Source: UBA2386 sp046306335 (GTDB lineage: Bacteria > Planctomycetota > UBA1135 > UBA2386). From it: a DNA stretch of 64,000 nucleotides. Shown in pieces: positions 34,459 to 41,876 of this stretch. The DNA lies in NCBI GenBank assembly GCA_046306335.1, contig JBKDXM010000101.1, positions 1 to 64,000 on the forward strand. Direction: 5' to 3'. The number at the start of each line of letters is the position of its first letter. The stretch's first letter is position 1. Both the position numbers and the translations under genes were made by a program. Below the pieces are notes generated by a model. It was not told where the DNA came from. It did not search any database and saw only the letters and a program-made list of their open reading frames with translations.

Positions 34459-35561
34459 TGTTTCCTCGTCGCCGCCGGCGCGGCACCCTGACTCAGCACG
34501 GATTCTGGCGGCAACTGGACCCGGAAGCACGCGCCGCCGCCAGCCTGGGGCTGCAGGGTGATCGTGCCGCCGTGCGATTCGACGACCTTGCGGCAGAAGG
34601 CGAGGCCGATGCCGGTGCCGTACTCCTTGAGGCTGCGGAAGGGCTTGAAGATCTCTTCGGCCATCGCGACGGCAACGCCCGGACCGTCGTCGGCGACGTC
34701 GAGGACGAGACGGCCGTCGCGCACCTCGGCCCGCACCTCGGCGTGGCCCTTGCCCTGGCAGGCCTCGGCGGCGTTGCGCAGCAGGTTGGCGACCACTTCT
34801 CCGAGCAGCTGGGCATCGGCGTGCAGCCGCAGGCCGGCGGGAACGTGCACGTCGCACGTCATGGCGCCCCAGAACGGCATCCGGGCGGCCTCGGTGACGC
34901 AGCGGCCGACCAACGTCGCCAGGTCGACGTCGCTGCGCCGCAGCTCCAGCGGCTTGGCGAACGACAACGTCTGGCCGAGCATGCGCTCGATCTTGTTGAG
35001 GTTGCCGACGAACTCCTCGATCAGCACGCGGTCGTCGATGCCGAGCTTCTCGCCGACGGCGCGCAGCGCGTGGCGCAGGCTGGTGATCGGCGTGCGGATC
35101 TCGTGCGTGAGCACCGAGGCCGACTCGCCCAGCGCGGCGAGGTTGCGCAGCACCTGCATCTCCATCTGGCGGGCGTGGTCGCGTTCGCGCAGGAGCTGCA
35201 CGTGGCGCAGACCGCGGGCGGTGACCTCCAGCAGGCGGTCCTTGGTCACCGGCTTGCTGACGTAGTCGAACGCGCCGCGCCGCACCGCCTCGGACGCCGT
35301 CTGCAGGTTGGGTTCGCCGGTGATCAGGATCACGGGCTCGCTGCAGCCGCGCACCTCGGCCACCTCGCGCAGCACCTGCAGGCCGTCGAAGTCCGGCATC
35401 ACGATGTCGGTGATCAGCACCTCGAAGCGCCCCGGATGCAGGTGTTGCTCGACGTCGCGGAAGGCCGCGCCCCGGTGCACGGTGTGCCCTTGCTGCTCCA
35501 GGAAGCGCGCCAGCGTCTGCTGCAGGCGGATCTCGTCGTCGATCAGAACGATGCGGGCCAT
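34455..35561 (-). CDS. REC-histidine kinase hybrid (receiver at N-terminus)
   Basis: 368 aa. An N-terminal receiver (about 1-120; D52 in ITDIVMP, K103 in VSKP) is followed by a HisKA-type dimerisation domain with VLTHEIRTPITS (H153) and an HATPase domain (NLLRNAAEA, DVADDGPGV, GTGIGLAFC). No membrane segment, so it is soluble. The receiver-first layout suggests that phosphorylation of the receiver tunes the kinase, or that it accepts signals from another kinase. Coupled to the NarL-type regulator gene and divergent from a PAS kinase gene 113 bp away. Confidence 0.92.
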   Translation of the reverse strand: MARIVLIDDEIRLQQTLARFLEQQGHTVHRGAAFRDVEQHLHPGRFEVLITDIVMPDFDGLQVLREVAEVRGCSEPVILITGEPNLQTASEAVRRGAFDYVSKPVTKDRLLEVTARGLRHVQLLRERDHARQMEMQVLRNLAALGESASVLTHEIRTPITSLRHALRAVGEKLGIDDRVLIEEFVGNLNKIERMLGQTLSFAKPLELRRSDVDLATLVGRCVTEAARMPFWGAMTCDVHVPAGLRLHADAQLLGEVVANLLRNAAEACQGKGHAEVRAEVRDGRLVLDVADDGPGVAVAMAEEIFKPFRSLKEYGTGIGLAFCRKVVESHGGTITLQPQAGGGACFRVQLPPESVLSQGAAPAATRKQ

Positions 35562-35674
35562 GGGGCGGTCGGACGAAGTCCGGAAGTGTGGCCCGCGCAC
35601 GGCTCGGCGCGACTCGGGCCGATGTGCGTAGCTGACGGAGATGCTGGCCATGGCGACCTGCCCTGGCAAGCGCT

Positions 35675-37021
35675 ATGCAAGCCGGCTTGCCGCCCCGAAT
35701 GCCCGCGTCCCCGACCGACGACCGCGCCGCCCCGCCCCGCACCGGCGGCTGGATCCAGTTGGGCATGGCCGGGCTGCTCGGCGGCGCGGCCGCTGCCGCC
35801 GCCGCGCCGGCCGGCGTGCACTGGCAACTCGCCGTGGCCACGGGCGCTGCGGCCCTGGCGGCGGCGACGATCGCGACGCGGGCGGCGAACCGGCGCGCGC
35901 TCGCGGGCGTCGCCGCCGCGCCGGCGACCGATACGGCGCGCGAACGCGACGCCGCGTACTGGCAGGCGATCGTCGCGACGATGACCGAAGGCTGCGTCAC
36001 GATCGACGCGCGCGGCACGATCGAGTCGATCAACGAGGCAGCGCTCCGGCTGTTCGGCTACACGCGCGCCGAGGTGCTCGGCAACAACGTCAAGATGCTG
36101 ATGCCGGCCTCCTACGGCGCCGAGCACGACAGCTACCTCGGTCGCTACCTGAAGACCGGCGAACGCCGCGTGATCGGCATCGGCCGCGAGGTCGTCGGCC
36201 GCCGCAAGGACGGCAGCGAGTTCCCGATCGACCTGTCCGTCGGCGAAGGATGGCTCGGCAACCAGCGCTTCTTCACCGCCGTGCTGCGCGACATCTCCGA
36301 GCGCAAGGAGCTGCAGACCAAGCTGGCGCAGAGCGAGCGGTTGGCGGCGGTCGGCGAACTCGCCGCGGGCGTCGCCCACGAGGTCAACAACCCGATCAAC
36401 ACGATCATCAACTGCGCGCAGCTGATCCACGACGGCGACGACGCCAACGTCAACGCGACGGTGATCGCCGAGGAAGGCCAGCGCATCGCCGAGATCGTCC
36501 GCGACCTGCTGCAGTTCGCGCGCGACGACAAGGGCCGCTTGCAGCCGACCTCGCTCGCCGAGGTGACCGGCCGCACGCTGCGCCTGCTCGGCGACAACTG
36601 GAACCGGCACGGCATCAAGGTCGAGGTCGAAGTGCCCCACGACCTGCCGCTGGCGCTGGCGCGTCCGCAGCAGCTGCAGCAGGTGCTGCTGAACCTGCTG
36701 ATGAACGCCAAGGACGCGCTGGCCGAGGGCGGCAAGCCCGAGCACACCATCTGGCTCAGTGGCCGCGCGTACGGCGACCGCGTCTGCCTCGCGGTGCGCG
36801 ACAACGGCCCGGGCGTGCCGGCGCACCTCGGCGTGCGCGTGTTCGAGCCGTTCGTGACGACGAAGCGGGCGCGCGGCGGCACGGGCCTCGGGCTGTCGGT
36901 CAGCAAGGGCATCGTCGAGAGCGCCGGCGGCGCGCTCGAACTGCACAACCGGCCGGGCGAGGGCGCGGAGTTCGTCGTCAACCTGCCGCGCGCCGAGGCC
37001 GATCCGCTGACGCCGGCGTGA
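35675..37021 (+). CDS. PAS-domain sensor histidine kinase (FixL-like)
   Basis: 448 aa. Two hydrophobic segments at about 29-46 and 52-68 anchor it in the membrane. A PAS domain at about 92-205 (GYTRAEVLGNNVKMLMP, VGRRKDGSEFPIDLSVGE) has the FixL-type PxxxxxxH..Y pattern (MPASYGAEHDSYLGRYL), which could bind heme, but this is inference. HisKA H235 (GVAHEVNNPIN) and HATPase (MNAKDAL, DNGPGVP, GTGLGLSVSKGI) follow. The PAS may sense oxygen or redox state, which fits the cbb3 operon just downstream. An alternative start is at 35699. Confidence 0.9.
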   Translation: MQAGLPPRMPASPTDDRAAPPRTGGWIQLGMAGLLGGAAAAAAAPAGVHWQLAVATGAAALAAATIATRAANRRALAGVAAAPATDTARERDAAYWQAIVATMTEGCVTIDARGTIESINEAALRLFGYTRAEVLGNNVKMLMPASYGAEHDSYLGRYLKTGERRVIGIGREVVGRRKDGSEFPIDLSVGEGWLGNQRFFTAVLRDISERKELQTKLAQSERLAAVGELAAGVAHEVNNPINTIINCAQLIHDGDDANVNATVIAEEGQRIAEIVRDLLQFARDDKGRLQPTSLAEVTGRTLRLLGDNWNRHGIKVEVEVPHDLPLALARPQQLQQVLLNLLMNAKDALAEGGKPEHTIWLSGRAYGDRVCLAVRDNGPGVPAHLGVRVFEPFVTTKRARGGTGLGLSVSKGIVESAGGALELHNRPGEGAEFVVNLPRAEADPLTPA

Positions 37022-37042
37022 CCGCGCCGCGGCCCGCCAAGG

Positions 37043-38500
37043 TCAGCGCGGCGGCGGCGACGGCCCCAGCAGCGGCGCGGTGGCCAGGCGCACGAGGTCG
37101 CCGCCCGGCTCGCGGCACGTCACCGTCAGCTCGGCCTTCAATCCGGCCTTGAACTGCGGCAACGGCACGAAGACGTGCACCGGGACCTTGCGCGCCTCCA
37201 GCGAGTCGAGCTCGAGCGGCCCCGTGGTCACGATGGTCTCGCCGACCGATCCGGTCACCGCGACGACGAACTCGCGCCGGCCGGGCCGCTTGTTGATCAA
37301 CTGCAGGTCGAAGGTGTTGTGCACGCGCTCGCCCTCGACCGCGTACGCGCGGCCCGGCCCCCGCAGCAGCATCGCCTCGAACGGCCGCCGGCGGGTCAGC
37401 GCCAGCGACAGCACGCCGACGCCGACGGCGAACAGGATGGCGTACAGGAACACCCGGCCGCGCCAGAAGCGGCGTCCGGCGCCGGCGAAGCCGCGCTGGC
37501 TGTCGTAGCGCACGAGGCCCGGGTCGCGGCCGAGCTTCGCCATCACGTCGTCGCAGGCGTCGATGCAGTTGGCGCAGCCGACGCATTCGAGCTGCGGGCC
37601 GTTGCGGATGTCGATGCCGGTCGGGCAGACCGAGACGCAGCGGTAGCAGTCGACGCACGCGCCCGCGCCGGCCGCGCCGGCCGGACCGCGCGGCTCGCCG
37701 CGACGGGCGTCGTAGCCGACCAGCATCGTGTCCTGGTCGTACAGCGCGCCCTGCAGGCGGCCGTACGGGCACACGACGATGCACAGCTGCTCGCGGAACC
37801 ACGCGAAGTTCACGAACAGCACGCCGGTGGCGACGACCATGAAGCCGAAGGCGGTCGGATGCAGCGACGGCGGCGACACCACTGCCTCGGCCAGCACCTC
37901 GATCGGCATGAAGTAGCCGAGGAAGCTGTGCGCGATCACGGCGGAGATGGCCAGGAACGCGACCATCTTCAGGCCGCGGCGCACGAGCTTCGCGCGCAGC
38001 GGCGCCTTGTCGAGGCGCGCGCGCGCCGCCGGCGGACCCTCGATCCAGCGCTCGACGCGCCGGAACACGCCTTCGAGGAACACCGTGTGCGGGCAGGTGT
38101 AGCCGCACCACAGGCGGCCGAAGAGCGCCGCCGCCATGAACAGCGTGAAGCCGACGCCGGTGACCAGGAAGAACGCGAGCCAGAAGTCCTGCGCGTTGAA
38201 GGTGTGGCCGAGCAGGTAGAAGTGGCGGTGCGGGATGTCGATCAGCAAGACCGGGTGGCCGCCGACCTTGAGCCACGGCACGGCGAGGTAGATCGCGATC
38301 AGCAGCAGCCACAGCGCCTGCTTGCGCCGCTGGAACCGGCCGGCGACGTCCGCCGGGTGGATCGCGTTGCGCGACCCGTCGGGGTTGATGCAGAACAGCG
38401 TGTCGACGTCGGGCCGGCGGACGACCGGCCGCCCCGTCTGCACCACCGGCTTGCCCGGCTCGACGGCGCCAGCGCCGCCGGATCCCTGCTGTGCGTTCAT
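37043..38500 (-). CDS. ccoG: Cytochrome c oxidase accessory protein CcoG
   Basis: 485 aa. Membrane protein with helices at about 51-68, 90-110, 155-175 and 195-215 and the CxxCP-type motif WCGYTCPHTVF near 120. The two-cluster ferredoxin region CVDCYRCVSVCPTG and CVGCANCIDACDD (about 295-330) gives the 4Fe-4S cysteines; a C-terminal Ig-like domain follows. CcoG reduces Cu(II) for cbb3 oxidase assembly. Last gene of the cco operon, 28 bp after ccoP. No FixH/CcoH is found in the operon. Confidence 0.95.
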   Translation of the reverse strand: MNAQQGSGGAGAVEPGKPVVQTGRPVVRRPDVDTLFCINPDGSRNAIHPADVAGRFQRRKQALWLLLIAIYLAVPWLKVGGHPVLLIDIPHRHFYLLGHTFNAQDFWLAFFLVTGVGFTLFMAAALFGRLWCGYTCPHTVFLEGVFRRVERWIEGPPAARARLDKAPLRAKLVRRGLKMVAFLAISAVIAHSFLGYFMPIEVLAEAVVSPPSLHPTAFGFMVVATGVLFVNFAWFREQLCIVVCPYGRLQGALYDQDTMLVGYDARRGEPRGPAGAAGAGACVDCYRCVSVCPTGIDIRNGPQLECVGCANCIDACDDVMAKLGRDPGLVRYDSQRGFAGAGRRFWRGRVFLYAILFAVGVGVLSLALTRRRPFEAMLLRGPGRAYAVEGERVHNTFDLQLINKRPGRREFVVAVTGSVGETIVTTGPLELDSLEARKVPVHVFVPLPQFKAGLKAELTVTCREPGGDLVRLATAPLLGPSPPPR

Positions 38501-38528
38501 GGCGTGGCTCCCGCCGGCGGCCGCCGGC

Positions 38529-39110
38529 TCACTGCTCGGCCTTGGCGTTCGGCTCGGGCTCCTTGCCCTTGAGGTTCGTGTTCTTGATCGCCAGCACGTA
38601 CGCCGTCGCCCGCAGCACGAACTGCTGGCCATTGGCCTCGAACGCCTGCATGCCGCCCTGGAAGCCCTTGGCGAGGTCCTGCTGCCGGCCCTTCAGGATC
38701 GTCGTGTAGACGTCCATCGGCCTGCCGCCGTAGATCCACTTGTCGTCCGTCAGGTTCGGGCCGACGAGGCCGCTGCCGTCCGCCTTGTGGCAGAGCGCGC
38801 ACTTGGTCTGGTCCTCGAAGATCTTCCTGCCCTCGGCGACGAAGGCGGGCTCGCGGCTGAGCTTGAGCAGCATCTCGTCGCTGACCGGATTGGCCGCCAG
38901 CGCCGCCTCCATGCGCGCCGCCGCCTGCTGCTGCTCGACGACGTAGGCCTCGCCCGGGTTGTCGCCGAGGCCGACGGCGTGGAAGTGGATCCAGTAGCCG
39001 ATCGAGAAGATGACGGCGAGGTAGAACGACCACAGCCACCAGTTGGGCAGGCGGTTGTCGAACTCGGCGATGCCGTCGAAGGTGTGGCCGCGGGTCGGGA
39101 TGGTGCTCAT
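38529..39110 (-). CDS. ccoP: cbb3 oxidase subunit CcoP with one heme domain
   Basis: 193 aa. The FixP N-terminal domain (FDNRLPNWWLWSFYLAVIFSIGYWIH, in parts, about 16-41) with one membrane helix is followed by a single cytochrome c domain: CALCHK near 108-113 and possible Met ligand near GGMQAFE. Typical CcoP has two class I cytochrome c domains and about 290-300 residues, so this is a short, mono-heme form. It overlaps ccoQ by 4 bp. Electron entry to CcoN would depend on the heme in the CcoO part and this single domain. Confidence 0.93.
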   Translation of the reverse strand: MSTIPTRGHTFDGIAEFDNRLPNWWLWSFYLAVIFSIGYWIHFHAVGLGDNPGEAYVVEQQQAAARMEAALAANPVSDEMLLKLSREPAFVAEGRKIFEDQTKCALCHKADGSGLVGPNLTDDKWIYGGRPMDVYTTILKGRQQDLAKGFQGGMQAFEANGQQFVLRATAYVLAIKNTNLKGKEPEPNAKAEQ

Positions 39111-39304
39111 GACGCGTTGCTCCGTTGGCGATCGGTCCATCGGCAGTCGTCCTGCAGCGGCAGGTCGGCCATGCGACGGTGCTCGGCGGCGCGCGACTTC
39201 TGGAACGCGCGGACAATCACCGTCGCGAAAATGGTCGCGAAGATGCCCATCGCGATGAGGGGCAGGTCGAACAGCGTCGTCGACGCGAGGAACTGGCGGA
39301 TCAT
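39107..39304 (-). CDS. ccoQ: CcoQ-like small membrane subunit
   Basis: 65 aa with one membrane helix (FDLPLIAMGIFATIFATVIVRAF at about 12-34) and a charged C-terminal tail. CcoQ stabilises the cbb3 complex; size, topology and position between ccoNO and ccoP support the assignment, while sequence identity is always low in this family. Start 2 bp after the ccoNO stop; its stop overlaps the ccoP ATG. Confidence 0.85.
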   Translation of the reverse strand: MIRQFLASTTLFDLPLIAMGIFATIFATVIVRAFQKSRAAEHRRMADLPLQDDCRWTDRQRSNAS

Positions 39305-39306
39305 GG

Positions 39307-41691
39307 TCACTTCCCTCCCTGCGCCGTCGACGCGCCGCCGGCGGGCTCCAGGTTGCGGCCGAGTCGCATCAGGTAGGCGATCAGCGCGACGATCTCGCTG
39401 TCCGCGTGCCCCTGCGCGTCGGCCTTGCCCTGGGTCACGAGGTTCTGCACCACGCGGGCGGCCTGCGCGTCGTAGTCGGCGACGGCGTTCTTCACCTGTT
39501 CGTCGGTGTAGGGCGTGCCGAGCTTCTTCAGCACGGCGAGCTTGTCGGCGACGACGGCCTTCTCGACCGCGGCGTCGAACAGCCACGGATAGGCCGGCAT
39601 GATCGAGAGGTTGCGGTCGAGGCTGTACTCCTGGCCGTAGCGCGGGTCCTTCATGTGGTCCCAGTGCCACGACTCGTTGTACTTCGTGCCGACGCGCGCG
39701 AGGTCCGGTCCGGTGCGCTTGCTGCCCCACTGGAACGGGTGGTCCCACATCGACTCCTCGATGCGGCTCGGGGCGCCGTAGCGGATCTGCTCGCTGCGGA
39801 ACGGGCGGATCATCTGCGAGTGGCAGACGTAGCAGCCCTCGCGCACGTAGACGTCGCGGCCGGCGATCTCCAGCGCCGTGTACGGCTGCACGCACATCTC
39901 GCCGTTGGCCGCCAGCGGGACCTCCTTCTCCATCACGAGGCCCGGGATCAGCTCGTAGACGCCGCCGACCAGCACGGCGACCAGCGTCAGCGCCGAGAAG
40001 GCGAGCGGACGCGACTCGATGCGCTCGTGCCACGTGTGCTTGCCCTGGTGCGTGCTGTGGAACAGCATGCCGGCCGAGAACGCGACCACGCCTACCAGCA
40101 GCACGAGGCCGAGCACCGCGAGGGCGATGTCCGGCATCGCGAACAGCGTCGCCGCCAGCATGCCGATCGCCGACACGATCACCGGCTTGCTGAACAGGAT
40201 GCCGAGCGTGCGCGGCTCGCCGGGCAGCGCCGGCGCCGGCAGGTTGGTGACGACGACCTCGGCCTCGACGGTGACGGCCTTGCCCTTCCTCGCGGTGGCG
40301 ACGAGGTTCCACGCCATCATCAGCCAACCGACGATGTAGAGGCCGCCGCCGAGGCTGCGCGCCACGTACATCAGCTGCTGGCTGTTGATCACCGCGCTCC
40401 AGTCGGTGTGCACGAGGCCGCCGTCGCCGGTCTCCTCGCGCCACATCAGCCCCTGGCTGATGCCGCTGACCCACATCGCCGCGACGTACAGCAGGATGCC
40501 GACGGTGCCGAGCCAGAAGTGGTAGTCGGCCAGCTTCGTGCTGTGCAGCTGCGTGCCGAACAGCTTCGGCACCAGCCAGTAGAACAGGCCGGCGGCCATG
40601 AAGCCGTTCCAGCCGAGCGCGCCGCTGTGCACGTGGCCGATGATCCAGTCGGTGTAGTGCGCGAGGCCGCTGACGGCCTTGATCGAGAGCAGCGGGCCCT
40701 CGAACGTCGCCATGCCGTAGAACGTCACGCCGGCGACGAAGAACTTCAGCACCGGGTCGCCCCAGACCTTGCCCCACGCGCCGCGCAGCGTCAGCAGGCC
40801 GTTGAGCATGCCGCCCCACGACGGCGCCCACAGCATCAGGCTGAACAGCATGCCGAGCGACTGCGCCCAGTCGGGCAGCGCGGTGTTCAGCAGGTGGTGC
40901 GGGCCGGCCCAGATGTACAGGAACACCAGCGCCCAGAAGTGCACGATCGACAGCCGGTAGCTGAACACCGGGCGATCGGCGGCCTTCGGCAGGAAGTAGT
41001 ACATGATCCCGAGGATCGGGGTCGTCAGGAAGAACGCGACCGCGTTGTGGCCGTACCACCACTGCGTCAGCGCGTCCTGCGCGCCCGCGAACGCGCCGTA
41101 GCTCTTCGTCCCCGTCACCGGCAGCGACAGGTTGTTGACGATGTAGAGCACCGCGATCGTCAGCACCGTCGAGATGTAGAACCAGATCGAGACGTAGAGG
41201 TTCTTCTCGTTGCGGACGGCGAGCGTCCAGAAGAAGTTCGCCGCGAAGGCGACCCAGACGACGACGACGCCGACGTCGAGGAACCACTCCAGCTCGGAGT
41301 ACTCCTTGCCCTGCGTCATGCCGAGCGGCAGCGTCACGGCCGCGCCGACGATGATCAACTGCCAGCCCCACAGGTGGATGCGGCTGAGCAGGTCGTTCGC
41401 CATGCGCGTCTTCAGCAGCCGCTGCGTGCTGTAGTAGACGCCGGCGAACATCATGTTGCCGACCAGCGCGAAGATCACCGCGTTGGTGTGCAGCGGCCGC
41501 AGGCGGCCGAACGTCAGGAACGACGTCTCGAAGTTGAGCTGCGGGAAGCTCAGCTGCAGGGCGATGATCAGGCCGACGAGCAGCCCGATCGCGCCCCAGG
41601 CGACGCTGGCCCAGACGAAGCCGCGGACGACGGCGTCGTCGTAGACGACGCGTTTGGTCAGCGCCGGGGAGGAGGTGTCCATGTGGGTCAT
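39307..41691 (-). CDS. ccoN: Fused cbb3 oxidase catalytic subunits CcoN-CcoO
   Basis: 794 aa. CcoN forms residues about 10-510: twelve-helix heme-copper oxidase with heme/Cu ligands in LHTNAVIFALVGN, WWYGHNAVAFF, GPHHLL and IIGHVHSGALGWNGF. After a linker (about 505-525) a CcoO-type mono-heme part begins with a membrane helix and continues LHSTHQ..WHERIESRPL, EIAGRDVYVREGCYVCHSQM (CxxCH) and PFQWGSKRTGPDLARVG. Separate genes are the norm, so this is a fusion. Terminal O2 reductase of respiration. Coupled by ATGA to ccoS. Confidence 0.95.
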   Translation of the reverse strand: MTHMDTSSPALTKRVVYDDAVVRGFVWASVAWGAIGLLVGLIIALQLSFPQLNFETSFLTFGRLRPLHTNAVIFALVGNMMFAGVYYSTQRLLKTRMANDLLSRIHLWGWQLIIVGAAVTLPLGMTQGKEYSELEWFLDVGVVVVWVAFAANFFWTLAVRNEKNLYVSIWFYISTVLTIAVLYIVNNLSLPVTGTKSYGAFAGAQDALTQWWYGHNAVAFFLTTPILGIMYYFLPKAADRPVFSYRLSIVHFWALVFLYIWAGPHHLLNTALPDWAQSLGMLFSLMLWAPSWGGMLNGLLTLRGAWGKVWGDPVLKFFVAGVTFYGMATFEGPLLSIKAVSGLAHYTDWIIGHVHSGALGWNGFMAAGLFYWLVPKLFGTQLHSTKLADYHFWLGTVGILLYVAAMWVSGISQGLMWREETGDGGLVHTDWSAVINSQQLMYVARSLGGGLYIVGWLMMAWNLVATARKGKAVTVEAEVVVTNLPAPALPGEPRTLGILFSKPVIVSAIGMLAATLFAMPDIALAVLGLVLLVGVVAFSAGMLFHSTHQGKHTWHERIESRPLAFSALTLVAVLVGGVYELIPGLVMEKEVPLAANGEMCVQPYTALEIAGRDVYVREGCYVCHSQMIRPFRSEQIRYGAPSRIEESMWDHPFQWGSKRTGPDLARVGTKYNESWHWDHMKDPRYGQEYSLDRNLSIMPAYPWLFDAAVEKAVVADKLAVLKKLGTPYTDEQVKNAVADYDAQAARVVQNLVTQGKADAQGHADSEIVALIAYLMRLGRNLEPAGGASTAQGGK

Positions 41692-41876
41692 TGGTCGATG
41701 TCGGGAGAGGTCTTCGGGGGCTCGGCGGGACGCGCCTCGGCGTCGTCGGCGAGCGGCAGCAGGCACATCCGGTCGGCTTCGTGGCAATCGCCCTGCTTCG
41801 CCGAGAAGACGAACAGGACGATCGAGCCGGCCACGAGCACCAGGCTGCAGAACAGCAGCAGCGGGACGATGCTCAC
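41688..41876 (-). CDS. ccoS: cbb3 oxidase maturation protein CcoS
   Basis: 62 aa from a GTG that overlaps the ccoI stop (GTGA). One N-terminal membrane helix (PLLLFCSLVLVAGSIVLFVF at about 5-24) followed by an acidic, Asp/Glu/Pro-rich tail with AKQGDCHEADRMCLLPLADD. CcoS is required for heme or copper insertion into CcoN. Position between ccoI and ccoNO supports the call. Confidence 0.88.
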   Translation of the reverse strand: MSIVPLLLFCSLVLVAGSIVLFVFSAKQGDCHEADRMCLLPLADDAEARPAEPPKTSPDIDQ

